This document shows, piece after piece, positions 15,687-24,031 of a stretch of DNA of 28,448 nt. Each line of letters opens with the position of its first letter. Within the stretch, counting starts at the first letter, position 1. A program made the translations under genes and the position numbers. Source of the DNA: JBLIKP01 sp047635375 (GTDB lineage: Bacteria; Bacteroidota; Bacteroidia; Sphingobacteriales; Sphingobacteriaceae); NCBI GenBank assembly GCA_047635375.1, contig JBLIKP010000022.1:1-28448 (forward strand), given 5' to 3'. A model generated the notes under the pieces. That model was not told where the DNA came from. It saw nothing but the letters and a program-made list of their open reading frames with translations, and ran no database searches.

Positions 15687-16073
15687 TTAAATGCCTAGCC
15701 CTGATAACGTAGGTTTTCTAAGCATTGTTCCTACGTACAATAGTGTTGTAATAGCCATTGCCGGTATTGGAAGTGCTCCTCCAATGATAACTTCGGCAAA
15801 TAATGCGCCACCCATAAATCCAAGTAATAGGAAGAATCCCATGTTTGAAGTTTTAGGAATCCAATAAAGTGCAAGTAGCCCAATTTCTAGGACGCCAATA
15901 AACATCATTTGATTTTCCCAATTTGGAAGCTTGGCAAAGTTAGCCATCATCTCCTCGGCTCCAGTTAATTTTGAAAGCCCTGCCATTACCAACATTAGAG
16001 AAGGTAGAATTGATAAAACGTAACCAGCAATTTTTCTTGTCTTGCCGATTTGTGGTTCATGTAAATAACTCAT
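15687..16073 (-). CDS. DoxX-like small membrane protein
   Basis: With the ATG at 16073 (MSYLHEPQIGKTRKIAGYVL) the product is 128 residues with four hydrophobic helices. LMLVMAGLSKLTGAEEM and the GVLEIGLLALYWIPKT segment are typical of DoxX-like/DUF4870-like membrane proteins of Bacteroidota. Their biochemistry is unclear; some relatives are linked to redox stress. An ATG at 16109 is also in frame but overlaps the -7-like box, so I favour the shorter start. A 16-bp FNR-like palindrome lies 52 nt upstream, between this gene and the Crp/Fnr gene. Confidence 0.75.
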   Translation of the reverse strand: MSYLHEPQIGKTRKIAGYVLSILPSLMLVMAGLSKLTGAEEMMANFAKLPNWENQMMFIGVLEIGLLALYWIPKTSNMGFFLLLGFMGGALFAEVIIGGALPIPAMAITTLLYVGTMLRKPTLSGLGI

Positions 16074-16095
16074 TTCTTTTTTTGATTTGTTATTA

Positions 16096-16103
16096 CAAAG
16101 ATG
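16096..16103 (-). promoter_or_regulatory. Putative -7 element for DoxX-like gene
   Basis: The minus strand reads CATCTTTG (one mismatch to TAnnTTTG). If the transcript starts about 5 nt downstream, the FNR-like palindrome at 16125-16140 is centred close to position -41.5, the class II activator position for Crp/Fnr proteins. Confidence 0.45.
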
Positions 16104-16124
16104 GAGCAAGAAAAAATACTTTCT

Positions 16125-16140
16125 CTTAATGTAGATTAAG
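16125..16140. promoter_or_regulatory. FNR-like palindrome upstream of DoxX-like gene
   Basis: CTTAAT-GTAG-ATTAAG is a perfect 6-4-6 inverted repeat. It has the same geometry as the FNR/CRP-family box (TTGAT-N4-ATCAA). It lies next to the 3' end of a Crp/Fnr-family gene. A second copy of the motif is at 16932-16947. Confidence 0.55.
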
Positions 16141-16152
16141 AAATGAATTCAA

Positions 16153-16623
16153 TTATTTACCCTTGACTCTGTCGCCTTTTACCTTGCTGAGGGCTTCGGG
16201 GGTGATTCCAAGGTAGGAGGCAATCATTTTCTGTGGGACACGCTGAATTATGTCGGGGTAGGTTTCTAAGAAATGTTCATAGCGTTCAATTGCAGACGCG
16301 CTCATTAACATAATTACGCGTTTTTGTAATGTGCGCATTCTTCTAAGGAGGGGAGTTGGGTCTAATTCAACTGAAAATTCAGTCTTTTCAGATACCGCTA
16401 TAATAGAGTCTTCTAGGGCATCAATAAACAAATCACAGGGGACATCGTGTGCGCAGCTATCGGCAACTATCCAATCTTTGGGGGCAAACATAAAAATATG
16501 TTCTCTCCCTTTTTCATCAATTGAATAGCTGCGCAGCAAGCCTTTTTCAACCCAATAGGCTTTTGAATTTAAATCGCCCTTGTGTTGGATAATTTGTCCC
16601 TTTTTTACTTCAATCTTTCTCAA
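16153..16623 (-). CDS. Crp/Fnr family transcriptional regulator (N-terminus uncertain)
   Basis: A 156-residue cyclic-nucleotide-binding-fold regulator. KKGQIIQHKGDLNSKAYWVE and KGLLRSYSIDEKGREHIFMF form the sensor beta-roll. AIERYEHFLETYPDIIQRVP and QKMIASYLGITPEALSKVKG form the winged-helix DNA-binding end. No cyclic-nucleotide or Fe-S ligand set can be assigned with confidence. The frame opens only at a TTG (16623), and family members carry some 25-30 more residues before KKGQ. In another frame MDHTNHYKFINPKIDLK (ATG at 16676) would join if one A is added to the A4 run at 16625-16628. The short N-terminus may therefore be a frameshift, or the TTG may be used. It lies downstream of the CDGSH gene by 30 nt and is likely co-transcribed with it. 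Confidence 0.75.
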   Translation of the reverse strand: MRKIEVKKGQIIQHKGDLNSKAYWVEKGLLRSYSIDEKGREHIFMFAPKDWIVADSCAHDVPCDLFIDALEDSIIAVSEKTEFSVELDPTPLLRRMRTLQKRVIMLMSASAIERYEHFLETYPDIIQRVPQKMIASYLGITPEALSKVKGDRVKGK

Positions 16624-16653
16624 CTTTTGAGGTCAATTTTAGGGTTAATAAAT

Positions 16654-16893
16654 TTATAATGATTTGTGTGATCCATCGCAGTATGGTGGATTCTTAGTCT
16701 GCTTGCACATGCACATTGCTGCAGTTTTTTCTTCTTCAACTTTAAAAACATTGGGAGTGAATTCTCCTCCCTTGTGAGCGCCATTGCACCAAGGCTGATT
16801 TTCTGATTTCCCGCAAGCACACCAAGCATAATTTTTGTCGGCTTCAAGCTTCTCCATTTGGGGTGATTTTCCCGCTATATTTGGTTGTTCCAT
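16654..16893 (-). CDS. Tandem CDGSH iron-sulfur protein
   Basis: A 79-residue protein with two CDGSH-type 2Fe-2S motifs. CACGKSENQPWCNGAH has ligands Cys25, Cys27, Cys36 and His40. CMCKQTKNPPYCDGSH has Cys61, Cys63, Cys72 and His76. The Cys3His1 ligation is characteristic of the mitoNEET/MiNT superfamily, involved in redox sensing or Fe-S/electron transfer. The first motif has Asn for Asp, a common variant. It sits just upstream of the Crp/Fnr gene. A 6-4-6 palindrome lies 39 nt before its ATG, so it may be a target of that regulator. Confidence 0.92.
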   Translation of the reverse strand: MEQPNIAGKSPQMEKLEADKNYAWCACGKSENQPWCNGAHKGGEFTPNVFKVEEEKTAAMCMCKQTKNPPYCDGSHKSL

Positions 16894-16931
16894 AATTAAA
16901 TATTTTCAATTTATGGAAGATACAACTATTT

Positions 16932-16947
16932 CTTAATGGGCATTAAT
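16932..16947. promoter_or_regulatory. FNR-like palindrome upstream of CDGSH gene
   Basis: CTTAAT-GGGC-ATTAAT repeats the motif found at 16125-16140 (TTAAT-N4-ATTAA core identical, spacer different). Its position just before the CDGSH start fits an operator for the neighbouring Crp/Fnr protein. Confidence 0.5.
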
Positions 16948-16981
16948 CAAGAACGAAAATAAGGTGATTCTAGGTTAGGAA

Positions 16982-18397
16982 TTATCTTTTTGGCAAGGTT
17001 TGGAAAAAGGTAAAAACTATGGCCGATAGGGTTATTCCGAAGAAATTCGCATCCAATCCAAAGGGTAAGGTAATTTCCGTTAAAATTAGGGTTAAGGTTG
17101 TCCCACCACCTAATAGCATAGAATACATTGCCGCTTTTGACGAGGGATTTTTCAAGAAAAGAAAACCTAAAACAGGAACAAAAAGTCCTGACACCATGAA
17201 CGCATAGGAATAGAGCATTAAATCCAAGACATTTTGCATCTTGGTTGCTAGGAGTATGGCTAGAACTCCTATTCCAAGAGTAGCCAATTGAGAATATTTT
17301 ATGCTTTTAGTATTGTCTTTGGAAAGCCGTAAAATATCAGTGACAAAATTGCCCGATGCAGCCAAGAGGCAGCTGTCGGCGGTGGACATAATCGCAGAAA
17401 AATAGGAAGACATTACCAGCCCCATTAATCCGACAGGGAAAATGTGTGTTAGGAGCAATGGGAGACCGATTTCAGCATCTATAGCGCTTCCAGGAGCATA
17501 GCCAAGCTCAGTAAACATGCCTTGTTCAAAAGCCACCCTACCTAGTAAACCTAAAATTATTCCCATAAAAGCCATCACTGGCCATTCCAATAATCCCGCA
17601 AAGAACCATGCCTTTTTTGCGGTTTTCTCATCCTTTGATGCATAAATTCTTTGATAGAGTGTCATTCCCACAAACCAAATTGGGACAATAGTAATGAGCC
17701 AGTTTATGCATTGAACCAAGGTGATATTTGTAAGGCTAAGGAAATTTTGGGGTAAATACACACTAATAGCTTCCCATCCTCCAACTTTGACAAAAGCCAA
17801 TGGAATACCCACAACGATTAAGCCAAACATGAGGATGATCCATTGGATTGTATCTGTGAAGATTACGGCTTTTAATCCGCCAAGGACAGTATATCCAATT
17901 ACCACCACACCCATTAAAATTACGGCATCAATAATTGTTAAGGATGGAAAAGTCGCTGATGCCAATTTAGCACCAGCCAGTACCTGTGAGCTGGTAAATC
18001 CGATATACCCGATAAGTGAAATTATACCAGCGACAAGGGCCACTTTCTTGTTGTAAAAGTGATTTAGTATTTCGGGAAAACTTAAAAAATTAAGCTTCCG
18101 CGCAAGCGGATAAATAAAGGGGATAAGGAAAATTGCACTTAGCCACGCCCCGATAATTCCAGTAAAAAGCATCCAACTTCCCGAAAGTCCGATTAAAAAG
18201 CCTAGTCCGCCTAGTCCAATAGAAAATCCACCTCCAACATCGGTGGCAACTACTGAGAGCCCTATGTGAAAGGCATTCATTTTTCTTCCGCCCACATAGT
18301 AGTCTTCCTGCAATTTATTCTGCCTCATGAAATAAATTCCAACAGCGACCATGCCAAGCATGTAAACAACAAATACGGTGATGTCAATAATATGCAT
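16982..18397 (-). CDS. Sodium:solute symporter (SSS family)
   Basis: A 471-residue polytopic membrane protein with about 12-13 helices. The SSS signature segments are DYYVGGRKMNAFHIGLSVVA near the start, GIISLIGYIGFTSSQVLAGA, GYTVLGGLKAVIFTDTIQW, and SSYFSAIMSTADSCLLAAS near residue 340, which carries the Ser/Thr sodium-site residues of this fold. These proteins couple sodium entry to uptake of sugars, amino acids, organic acids or vitamins; the substrate cannot be told. It is a single gene downstream of the 2OG oxygenase gene on the same strand (85-nt gap). Confidence 0.9.
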   Translation of the reverse strand: MHIIDITVFVVYMLGMVAVGIYFMRQNKLQEDYYVGGRKMNAFHIGLSVVATDVGGGFSIGLGGLGFLIGLSGSWMLFTGIIGAWLSAIFLIPFIYPLARKLNFLSFPEILNHFYNKKVALVAGIISLIGYIGFTSSQVLAGAKLASATFPSLTIIDAVILMGVVVIGYTVLGGLKAVIFTDTIQWIILMFGLIVVGIPLAFVKVGGWEAISVYLPQNFLSLTNITLVQCINWLITIVPIWFVGMTLYQRIYASKDEKTAKKAWFFAGLLEWPVMAFMGIILGLLGRVAFEQGMFTELGYAPGSAIDAEIGLPLLLTHIFPVGLMGLVMSSYFSAIMSTADSCLLAASGNFVTDILRLSKDNTKSIKYSQLATLGIGVLAILLATKMQNVLDLMLYSYAFMVSGLFVPVLGFLFLKNPSSKAAMYSMLLGGGTTLTLILTEITLPFGLDANFFGITLSAIVFTFFQTLPKR

Positions 18398-18482
18398 TTT
18401 CTATTTTACTTTTATTTGTGATTTTAGGGATGGTGATAAATTATAAAAATTAAATATAAATGCGAATTCGAAGCCAAAGAGA

Positions 18483-19100
18483 TTAATCTTTGAGCCAGCC
18501 AGCTATGCTGTTTCGGTTTCGTGTGAATGAAGGGTGGACCTCATGCTCCATTTCGTCGCTGCGGAAGAAAACCAATCTTCCTCCCGATGGTGAAATGTTT
18601 ACCTGAGCTTTGTTTTTCGGATGCAATGTCAAGTTTCCGCCATCCTCATCTTTCCAACCGTCATTAAGGTATAATATTGTAGAATATTTTCTTCCTTTTT
18701 CGTTTTTGAATTGATCCAAATGACGTTTATAAAAACTCTTTTTATCATAGTTTGAATAATGACTTTCAAACGATTTGATTGAAGCGTAGCAGGTTCTATT
18801 CAGGTAGAGGATGAAATTGTTGATCTTTTTAAGATAGACCATTTCGAATGGATTAGTACTTTGATCACCAATCCAGTTGATTTTGTCCCCTCGAATTTGC
18901 TTGTCTTGATGAAAAGCCGATTTGTTGCCCACACCAGAAGGCTTCATTTTTCCTGTCTCATTTAACGATTCTATATTGGTTCTGAGGCCGCTCGTGGTGC
19001 TCTGATTTATGAAATTATCGCAACATGCGTAGTCGTTATCAATTAACCCTTGAATTAGGCCTTCAAATTGCTTTTCTTCTAGAATTTCTTCGTTATCCAT
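18483..19100 (-). CDS. 2-oxoglutarate/Fe(II)-dependent oxygenase (prolyl-4-hydroxylase type)
   Basis: A 205-residue double-stranded beta-helix enzyme. The iron-binding triad is His127-x-Asp129 in FYKRHLDQF and a distal His in EMEHEVHPSF (His186 most likely). The 2-oxoglutarate anchor Arg is in RNRNSIAGW (about residue 196). ILYLNDGWKDEDGGNLTLH and SGGRLVFFRSD are typical of P4Hc/PKHD domains. These enzymes hydroxylate protein side chains or small molecules. All metal ligands are present. The protein target is unknown. Confidence 0.86.
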   Translation of the reverse strand: MDNEEILEEKQFEGLIQGLIDNDYACCDNFINQSTTSGLRTNIESLNETGKMKPSGVGNKSAFHQDKQIRGDKINWIGDQSTNPFEMVYLKKINNFILYLNRTCYASIKSFESHYSNYDKKSFYKRHLDQFKNEKGRKYSTILYLNDGWKDEDGGNLTLHPKNKAQVNISPSGGRLVFFRSDEMEHEVHPSFTRNRNSIAGWLKD

Positions 19101-19180
19101 GTGTACACTTTTGAGTTTAGCCTGAGTGTATGGATTTACAAAGAGGATGATATAAAGGACGTTATTTAAAACAGTTAAAA

Positions 19181-19209
19181 CCCCATATTCTAAAATTTAT
19201 AAAATGGGG
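19181..19209. repeat. Imperfect hairpin in the 19101-19273 intergenic gap
   Basis: CCCCAT (19181-19186) and ATGGGG (19204-19209) pair around an AT-rich loop that could extend the stem partly. It lies between the cysteine-cluster gene and the oxygenase gene, both on the minus strand, and may act as a weak terminator of the upstream gene. Confidence 0.35.
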
Positions 19210-19273
19210 AACGCGTCGATGTAAACTTCTGATTTATTGAGAGTTGGATTTAATCAATTTCTGAAGCACAGGT

Positions 19274-19876
19274 TTAGCTGACTTTCTTTGCGGCTTCAGG
19301 AAATGGTCTGTAGGAATAATATTGTAAAACCTCTTCAATAGCCATCTTAAGGGCTTTGTTTATGGGGATAATAATATTTCCTAACCGATAGTCGATTTGA
19401 TTAAGCTGCATGTAGTATTCGGTGAAAACAGGGACTTTTAATCCTTTGCTAATTGCGTCACTTGTAGCTTTAAATTTTTCGGGTTGGCCTTCCTTGATGA
19501 TTTTACATGTAGCCAATCTTAATTTTCCGTATTTATCTGTGTTTGCGGCGAAACCGAACAAGCGGCAGATTAATCCACGGTACTTGTAGCTGGTGCAACG
19601 GCCTTGATCAATTATGGAAAGTGGCTTATAGATTAAACAGGTTGAGGTGGTTGTTTCGTTAAGATTAAGTAGAGTTTGTTCGACTTCTCCGTTTAAAAAA
19701 AGATGGAAAGCCCAGGGCAGAAATTCTAGGGGTGAGGCTTCGATATCTGGTGAAGAGCAACAATTTCCACAACCTGAAACACAGCCAAGTCCAGAAGCTT
19801 TTTCGAATTGAGCGCCTTCCTTTTCTAACTTCTCGAACAGGCTTTCAACCAAATTCACTCTCCGCTCTATTGACAT
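19274..19876 (-). CDS. YkgJ-like cysteine-cluster (zinc/iron-chelating) protein
   Basis: A 200-residue soluble protein with GCVSGCGNCCSSPDI (Cys32, Cys36, Cys39, Cys40), later TSTCLIY and GRCTSYKYRGLICRLFGFAA. The CxxxCxxCC ... C ... RxxxCRxFGF pattern is the YkgJ/UPF0153 domain, proposed to bind zinc or an Fe-S cluster. Specific function is unknown. It begins 25 nt downstream of the stop of a methyltransferase gene on the same strand, so the two may be co-transcribed. Confidence 0.8.
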   Translation of the reverse strand: MSIERRVNLVESLFEKLEKEGAQFEKASGLGCVSGCGNCCSSPDIEASPLEFLPWAFHLFLNGEVEQTLLNLNETTTSTCLIYKPLSIIDQGRCTSYKYRGLICRLFGFAANTDKYGKLRLATCKIIKEGQPEKFKATSDAISKGLKVPVFTEYYMQLNQIDYRLGNIIIPINKALKMAIEEVLQYYSYRPFPEAAKKVS

Positions 19877-19900
19877 CTATTTCTTTCGAAGGTAGTCTTA

Positions 19901-20791
19901 TTAACTGGTGGATTTTTCTAAAACGAAAAACATGTATTTCTTTTCGTCAACGAACTTTTTAGGATCAATGGCAGCAGTTTCCTTAAGGATTTTTTTGTCA
20001 ATCGATTCCCGTATTTTCCCCGACATGAAATATAGTTTTGGCTTTTTAAACCTCAATTTTTCATAACCGAAATGTTTAATTGGCACGAGAAGTCGTTCAA
20101 TAAACATGTGGATGTAGGAGATGGTTGGAAGGACGTTCAGGGTGATATCTTGTTCCTTTTTTATGGTCCAATTATTTTCCTTAAGCTTTTCGCGGAAGAC
20201 ATCTAAATAATGTCCGCTTTTTTCAATTCCTTCACCATGAAGTCTGAAATAATCTACAATTATCCATTTTCCACTGGGCAATAGAATTTGATCCATCAAT
20301 TTAAAAGCCTCGTCTAAACCAATATATTGGAACGATTCAGAGTTAATAACGGTCCCAAACTTGGTGTCACCTTTAAAATTCTCGAATTTGCAATGGTGGG
20401 TTTTTAGGTAGCTGAAGTTTTTATTTATGTATTCTATTTGATTTTTATTTGGAGTCAAGCTTTCCACTTTTAGCCTTTTGCCATGCATTAATTGCGAAAG
20501 CCCTCCCGTTCCACAACCTACATCCAGGACGGGCTTGTTTTGATCCTCAATATGGTCGATTATGTTTTCGGCATATTTTATTTGAGCATCCTCCAATTGC
20601 TTAAAGGAAATTTCTTCTGGTTTTGTGTTTGGGTCTTCGAAATACCCATAATGAAGCATGTTATTGCTTAATATTTTGGAGTATAGGTATAATTCTAGGT
20701 CGTAGGTAGATTTGTCGAACTTTGAATTCTTTTTAGCAAAGCTATTGGCTTTAATCCACTCAAATGGATTAAGTAGGTAGGAAAACTTCAT
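19901..20791 (-). CDS. Class I SAM-dependent methyltransferase
   Basis: A 296-residue protein. SAM motif I is PVLDVGCGTGGLSQLM, with ESLTPNKNQIEYINKN as motif II. Upstream NMLHYGYFEDPNTKPEEISF and ENIIDHIEDQ resemble the N-terminal part of cyclopropane-fatty-acid-synthase-like and tocopherol-type methyltransferases. A C-terminal region with basic and aromatic residues could contact a lipid-like acceptor, but the substrate is not determinable. It precedes the cysteine-cluster gene. Confidence 0.8.
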   Translation of the reverse strand: MKFSYLLNPFEWIKANSFAKKNSKFDKSTYDLELYLYSKILSNNMLHYGYFEDPNTKPEEISFKQLEDAQIKYAENIIDHIEDQNKPVLDVGCGTGGLSQLMHGKRLKVESLTPNKNQIEYINKNFSYLKTHHCKFENFKGDTKFGTVINSESFQYIGLDEAFKLMDQILLPSGKWIIVDYFRLHGEGIEKSGHYLDVFREKLKENNWTIKKEQDITLNVLPTISYIHMFIERLLVPIKHFGYEKLRFKKPKLYFMSGKIRESIDKKILKETAAIDPKKFVDEKKYMFFVLEKSTS

Positions 20792-20894
20792 AAGTAAATT
20801 TTTTAGCTCAAATTCGTTTGATTCGTAATGTGCTAAGATGGTTAAATAAATGAAAATAATTCAGGCACAAAATGAAATCATTTAAATTTTTGCT

Positions 20895-20993
20895 TTAACC
20901 CATATTGGCTTTTAGATTTTCAATTGTCATTCTGTGGTGATGTTCAACATGGTAGAGTGCATTGAAAAGCATTTCTCGAAAAGATAATTCCCT
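20895..20993 (-). pseudogene. Possible C-terminal remnant of a DinB-like protein
   Basis: Directly after the TonB-receptor stop, in the same frame, 32 codons read RELSFREMLFNALYHVEHHH and RMTIENLKANMG before a TAA. The HVEHHH helix resembles the last metal-binding helix of DinB/YfiT-like four-helix proteins. No promoter or start-proximal portion exists, so I treat it as a gene fragment. It is too short for certainty. Confidence 0.3.
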
Positions 20994-23402
20994 TTAAAAT
21001 TCAATCATCAGACCAATGGATGGTAGAACTGTGCCGTTAGTATTTTCAATTTCCTTGAGTTTGTAACTTCCAAGGTTATTTGGGTCTTCCATTGGATTTC
21101 CAGAATCATCTCTTACCACATCAAGGAAAGGTTGTCCCATTGCCTGAAAATTGTAAATGTTTTGAATGTCAATGTAGGCATTGACTGCTAAATTCTTGAG
21201 AAACCATTTTTTATCGACCCTGACGTCCAAGCCATGTGAATTAGGATTGCGATTTTGATTCAACCTATTCCAATCGAACACTCCCTGTTGACTAACATCC
21301 CATACTTCCATTTTCGCAGTTCTTTGAATATCGTAAGGAGTATAAGGGGAGCCGCCCAGGAAACGGAATTTCATCCCAACTTCCCAATCTCCTTTGAATT
21401 TTTTTCCGGCAGTTAAATTAAAAATATGTCGGTTATCCCAGGAGGTCGGGGTGGCTACAGCATTTTTATCCTCAAATTCACTACGTACATATGTGTATGA
21501 CATGATACCATAGATCGAGGAACTCAGTTTTTGCTGGATAAGAATTTCAGCCCCATAACTTCGTCCATTTGAAGTCGAGGTTATGGGTTCATTTCCAATA
21601 ACTCCAAAATCGCCACCTAGATTGGCTAGCGAAATACTGTCTCTTAATAGGAATGGGTATTTATCGTAGGCCTTGTAAAAGCCTTCAAGGGTTATTTTTG
21701 AAAGTAAAGTTGGATTATATTCAAGCCCTGTAATAAAATGATCGGCGCGAAAATACGTGATTTGGTTAACCTTGTTAACTAACACGTTGTTGCCATCACG
21801 GTATCCCATGGTAGTATAGGTGGGCAGTTGGAAATATCTTCCTAGATTGAAGCTTGCAATAAATTTTTCAGTAATTGAATACGACGCCGAAAATCTCGGA
21901 GATAGCTGGTCAATTGGGTTGCTCATTTGCGTTGAATAATCATTGAAATCGGTCCGAACTCCAAAAGATAAAGCCAGCCTATTTTCCAGCACATTCTTAC
22001 TGACCTGAGAAAACAATCCAAATTTATTGAGGTTTAATTTTGAGTCGAAGTCGATAATTCGAACATTTCCGTCAACCGCAATCTTGTTGAATGTAGAATT
22101 GGTGTAGGTTGCATTTTCATACCCGATTCCCATGTTCAATTTCCAGCCATTTTTGCGGAAAGTATTCTCTAATCTTAACTTGTTTTCTATTTCTTGTGAT
22201 TCATAATCCAATAACAAAAATTCTTGTTGCTCGATATTGTCTAAGTATTTGAAAGATCTGTTATTTAAGTGATTTCGACTAAGAACAATGTTTTGATAGC
22301 TATTTGCTGAAAAGTGTTGCCAATTTCCGCCTAGGGTATAGTTCCACTGTGTGTTTACAGGTAGGTTTCCCAGGATATAGTTATTGCGGATGATTGTTTC
22401 TTCATCTTCAAGTCCATCATTAACGCCTGTGTTCAATTTAAAATCGTCTATGGCTCCCAGGCCGATGATTACCAGTTTGTTGTTTTTGTTAATGTTTAGG
22501 GTTTGTTTGTATTGGAAGTCGTTGTAGGTTGGCAGGAAGGGGAGGGCAAGGGCTTTGAAAAGAAGTTGCAAGTAGGAGCGTCGCGCGGAAAATACAACCG
22601 TGGATTTCTTTCCCACTGGGCCATTTAATGTTAATCCGACATCACTGGACCCGGCCATGAATGTACCTCGAAGTTTTTCATCGTTGCCTTCAATCTGTTT
22701 GAATTCAATTATAGAGCTGGTGGCATTTCCGCGATTTGCAGGGAAAGCTCCAGCGTAAAAATCGACTTCGCGTATGAAATTCACGTTAATTAATCCTACA
22801 GGACCGCCAGATGAACCTTGGGTTGCAAAGTGGTTTATGTTTGGTACCTCAATCCCATCAAGGTAAAACCTGTTCTCATTAGGAGCCCCACCTCGAACAA
22901 TTATGTCATTTCGAAAAGAGACCGATGATCCAACTCCGGGAAGAATCTGAATAACCTTTGAAATGTCCCGATTACCTCCAGGATTACGATAAATCTCCGA
23001 TGCACTTATAGTTTTTAAGCTTACCGGACTTTCCTCCTTTTTGCTGAATGGAGAGGCGACAATAGTGACGTCACCAAGCGAAATTGGCTCTTCCACCAGC
23101 CCAAAATTTACTGTAGTGGGTTGAGTTGAAGTTACCTGTACCTCATAAGAAATCTCCTTACTATAGCCCAAAAAGGAGCATATCAGATTGTAAGTCCCTG
23201 GTTTAAGGTTTTCCAAGGAATAATTACCATCATCGTTAGATATTGTTCCGATTGTTGAATTTTCCACTACTACATTTGCGAAAGGAACGGGTTGATTATT
23301 GATTCTATTAGAAACTCTACCCTTTATTTTTCCGGTTTGACCGAAAAGCAATGAGGAAAGTATTATAAGGAAAAAGGTAGGTAGGAAAGTTTTTAATTTC
23401 AT
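20994..23402 (-). CDS. TonB-dependent outer-membrane receptor
   Basis: An 802-residue receptor. A signal peptide ends FLIILSSLLFGQ. A carboxypeptidase-regulatory-like beta-sandwich (GKIKGRVSNRINNQPVPFAN through NFGLVEEP, about residues 24-108) is followed by the plug (KVIQILPGVGSSVSFRNDII, RGGAPNENRFYLDGIEVPNI) and a beta-barrel with alternating aromatic strands. It ends in the terminal strand LPSIGLMIEF with a C-terminal Phe. No SusD partner follows, so it is not a classic SusCD pair. The ligand (siderophore, cobalamin, peptide or other) is unknown. The gene is intact and the largest in the window. Confidence 0.9.
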   Translation of the reverse strand: MKLKTFLPTFFLIILSSLLFGQTGKIKGRVSNRINNQPVPFANVVVENSTIGTISNDDGNYSLENLKPGTYNLICSFLGYSKEISYEVQVTSTQPTTVNFGLVEEPISLGDVTIVASPFSKKEESPVSLKTISASEIYRNPGGNRDISKVIQILPGVGSSVSFRNDIIVRGGAPNENRFYLDGIEVPNINHFATQGSSGGPVGLINVNFIREVDFYAGAFPANRGNATSSIIEFKQIEGNDEKLRGTFMAGSSDVGLTLNGPVGKKSTVVFSARRSYLQLLFKALALPFLPTYNDFQYKQTLNINKNNKLVIIGLGAIDDFKLNTGVNDGLEDEETIIRNNYILGNLPVNTQWNYTLGGNWQHFSANSYQNIVLSRNHLNNRSFKYLDNIEQQEFLLLDYESQEIENKLRLENTFRKNGWKLNMGIGYENATYTNSTFNKIAVDGNVRIIDFDSKLNLNKFGLFSQVSKNVLENRLALSFGVRTDFNDYSTQMSNPIDQLSPRFSASYSITEKFIASFNLGRYFQLPTYTTMGYRDGNNVLVNKVNQITYFRADHFITGLEYNPTLLSKITLEGFYKAYDKYPFLLRDSISLANLGGDFGVIGNEPITSTSNGRSYGAEILIQQKLSSSIYGIMSYTYVRSEFEDKNAVATPTSWDNRHIFNLTAGKKFKGDWEVGMKFRFLGGSPYTPYDIQRTAKMEVWDVSQQGVFDWNRLNQNRNPNSHGLDVRVDKKWFLKNLAVNAYIDIQNIYNFQAMGQPFLDVVRDDSGNPMEDPNNLGSYKLKEIENTNGTVLPSIGLMIEF

Positions 23403-23753
23403 TTTGGCAACTTTTAGATTATGTCGTTTTAATCTAGGATGAAAGTCAGTAAAAGATTTTTGAAATTAGTGTAATATCTTTATTAACTCTGTAAAAATGG
23501 TTTTTGTTTTAAGTAATAATCCTCTAGTGCGGGTTAACTAAATTGGAAATGTGTGCTTTATTTCCCTAATAATTCATCGGTCATTTTGCGATAAGTAACG
23601 CCTTTTGGTTTCCTGGTCCATCTTCTCTATTGCATTTCTTAACGGTATGCTTAGCATTGTATAAGCATGTTTATCTAAAAATGTTTGAGTTCGGCTTCAT
23701 CCCTTTTTTCTGCCGCTCTTATCCAACTAACAACGGCAGTTTGAACGAAATGA

Positions 23754-23773
23754 TGTTTTATAGGGGTCAAAAC
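23754..23773 (+). repeat. 20-nt dispersed direct repeat, copy 1
   Basis: TGTTTTATAGGGGTCAAAAC occurs here and, identically, at 28014-28033. The ends GTTTT/AAAAC are inverted. The flanks differ completely. Confidence 0.6.
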
Positions 23774-23925
23774 GGGGAGCCCCTTGCTAATTTTCAAAAA
23801 GCATCCCCTTTGAATTACTTGCTAATACATAAACGAAAACCATGAGGTTAGTTTTTAAGTTTTAATTTAAAGGGAATATTGAAAAAAGAAAATTGGAATT
23901 AATTTTTTTTCCAAAATTTTAGCCA

Positions 23926-23945
23926 AAAAAAAAGGACCATCTTTC
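23926..23945. repeat. 20-nt copy of tRNA-Glu terminator arm (left copy)
   Basis: AAAAAAAAGGACCATCTTTC is identical to 24726-24745, exactly 800 nt away. At this copy the pairing arm of the terminator is missing. The pair brackets the structured repeats and the GIY-YIG ORF. Confidence 0.65.
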
Positions 23946-24031
23946 CCCGCCTGACTATTTGTCAAGTTGTATTCGTTAGCCAATAATGTTTTAGGTGATT
24001 AAAGATTTAGGGAGCTGAAAAGGTTGTCATC

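Noticed and set aside
23630..23845. 71-codon plus-strand frame
   Set aside because: Low-complexity composition, no family text, and it spans the 20-nt dispersed repeat.
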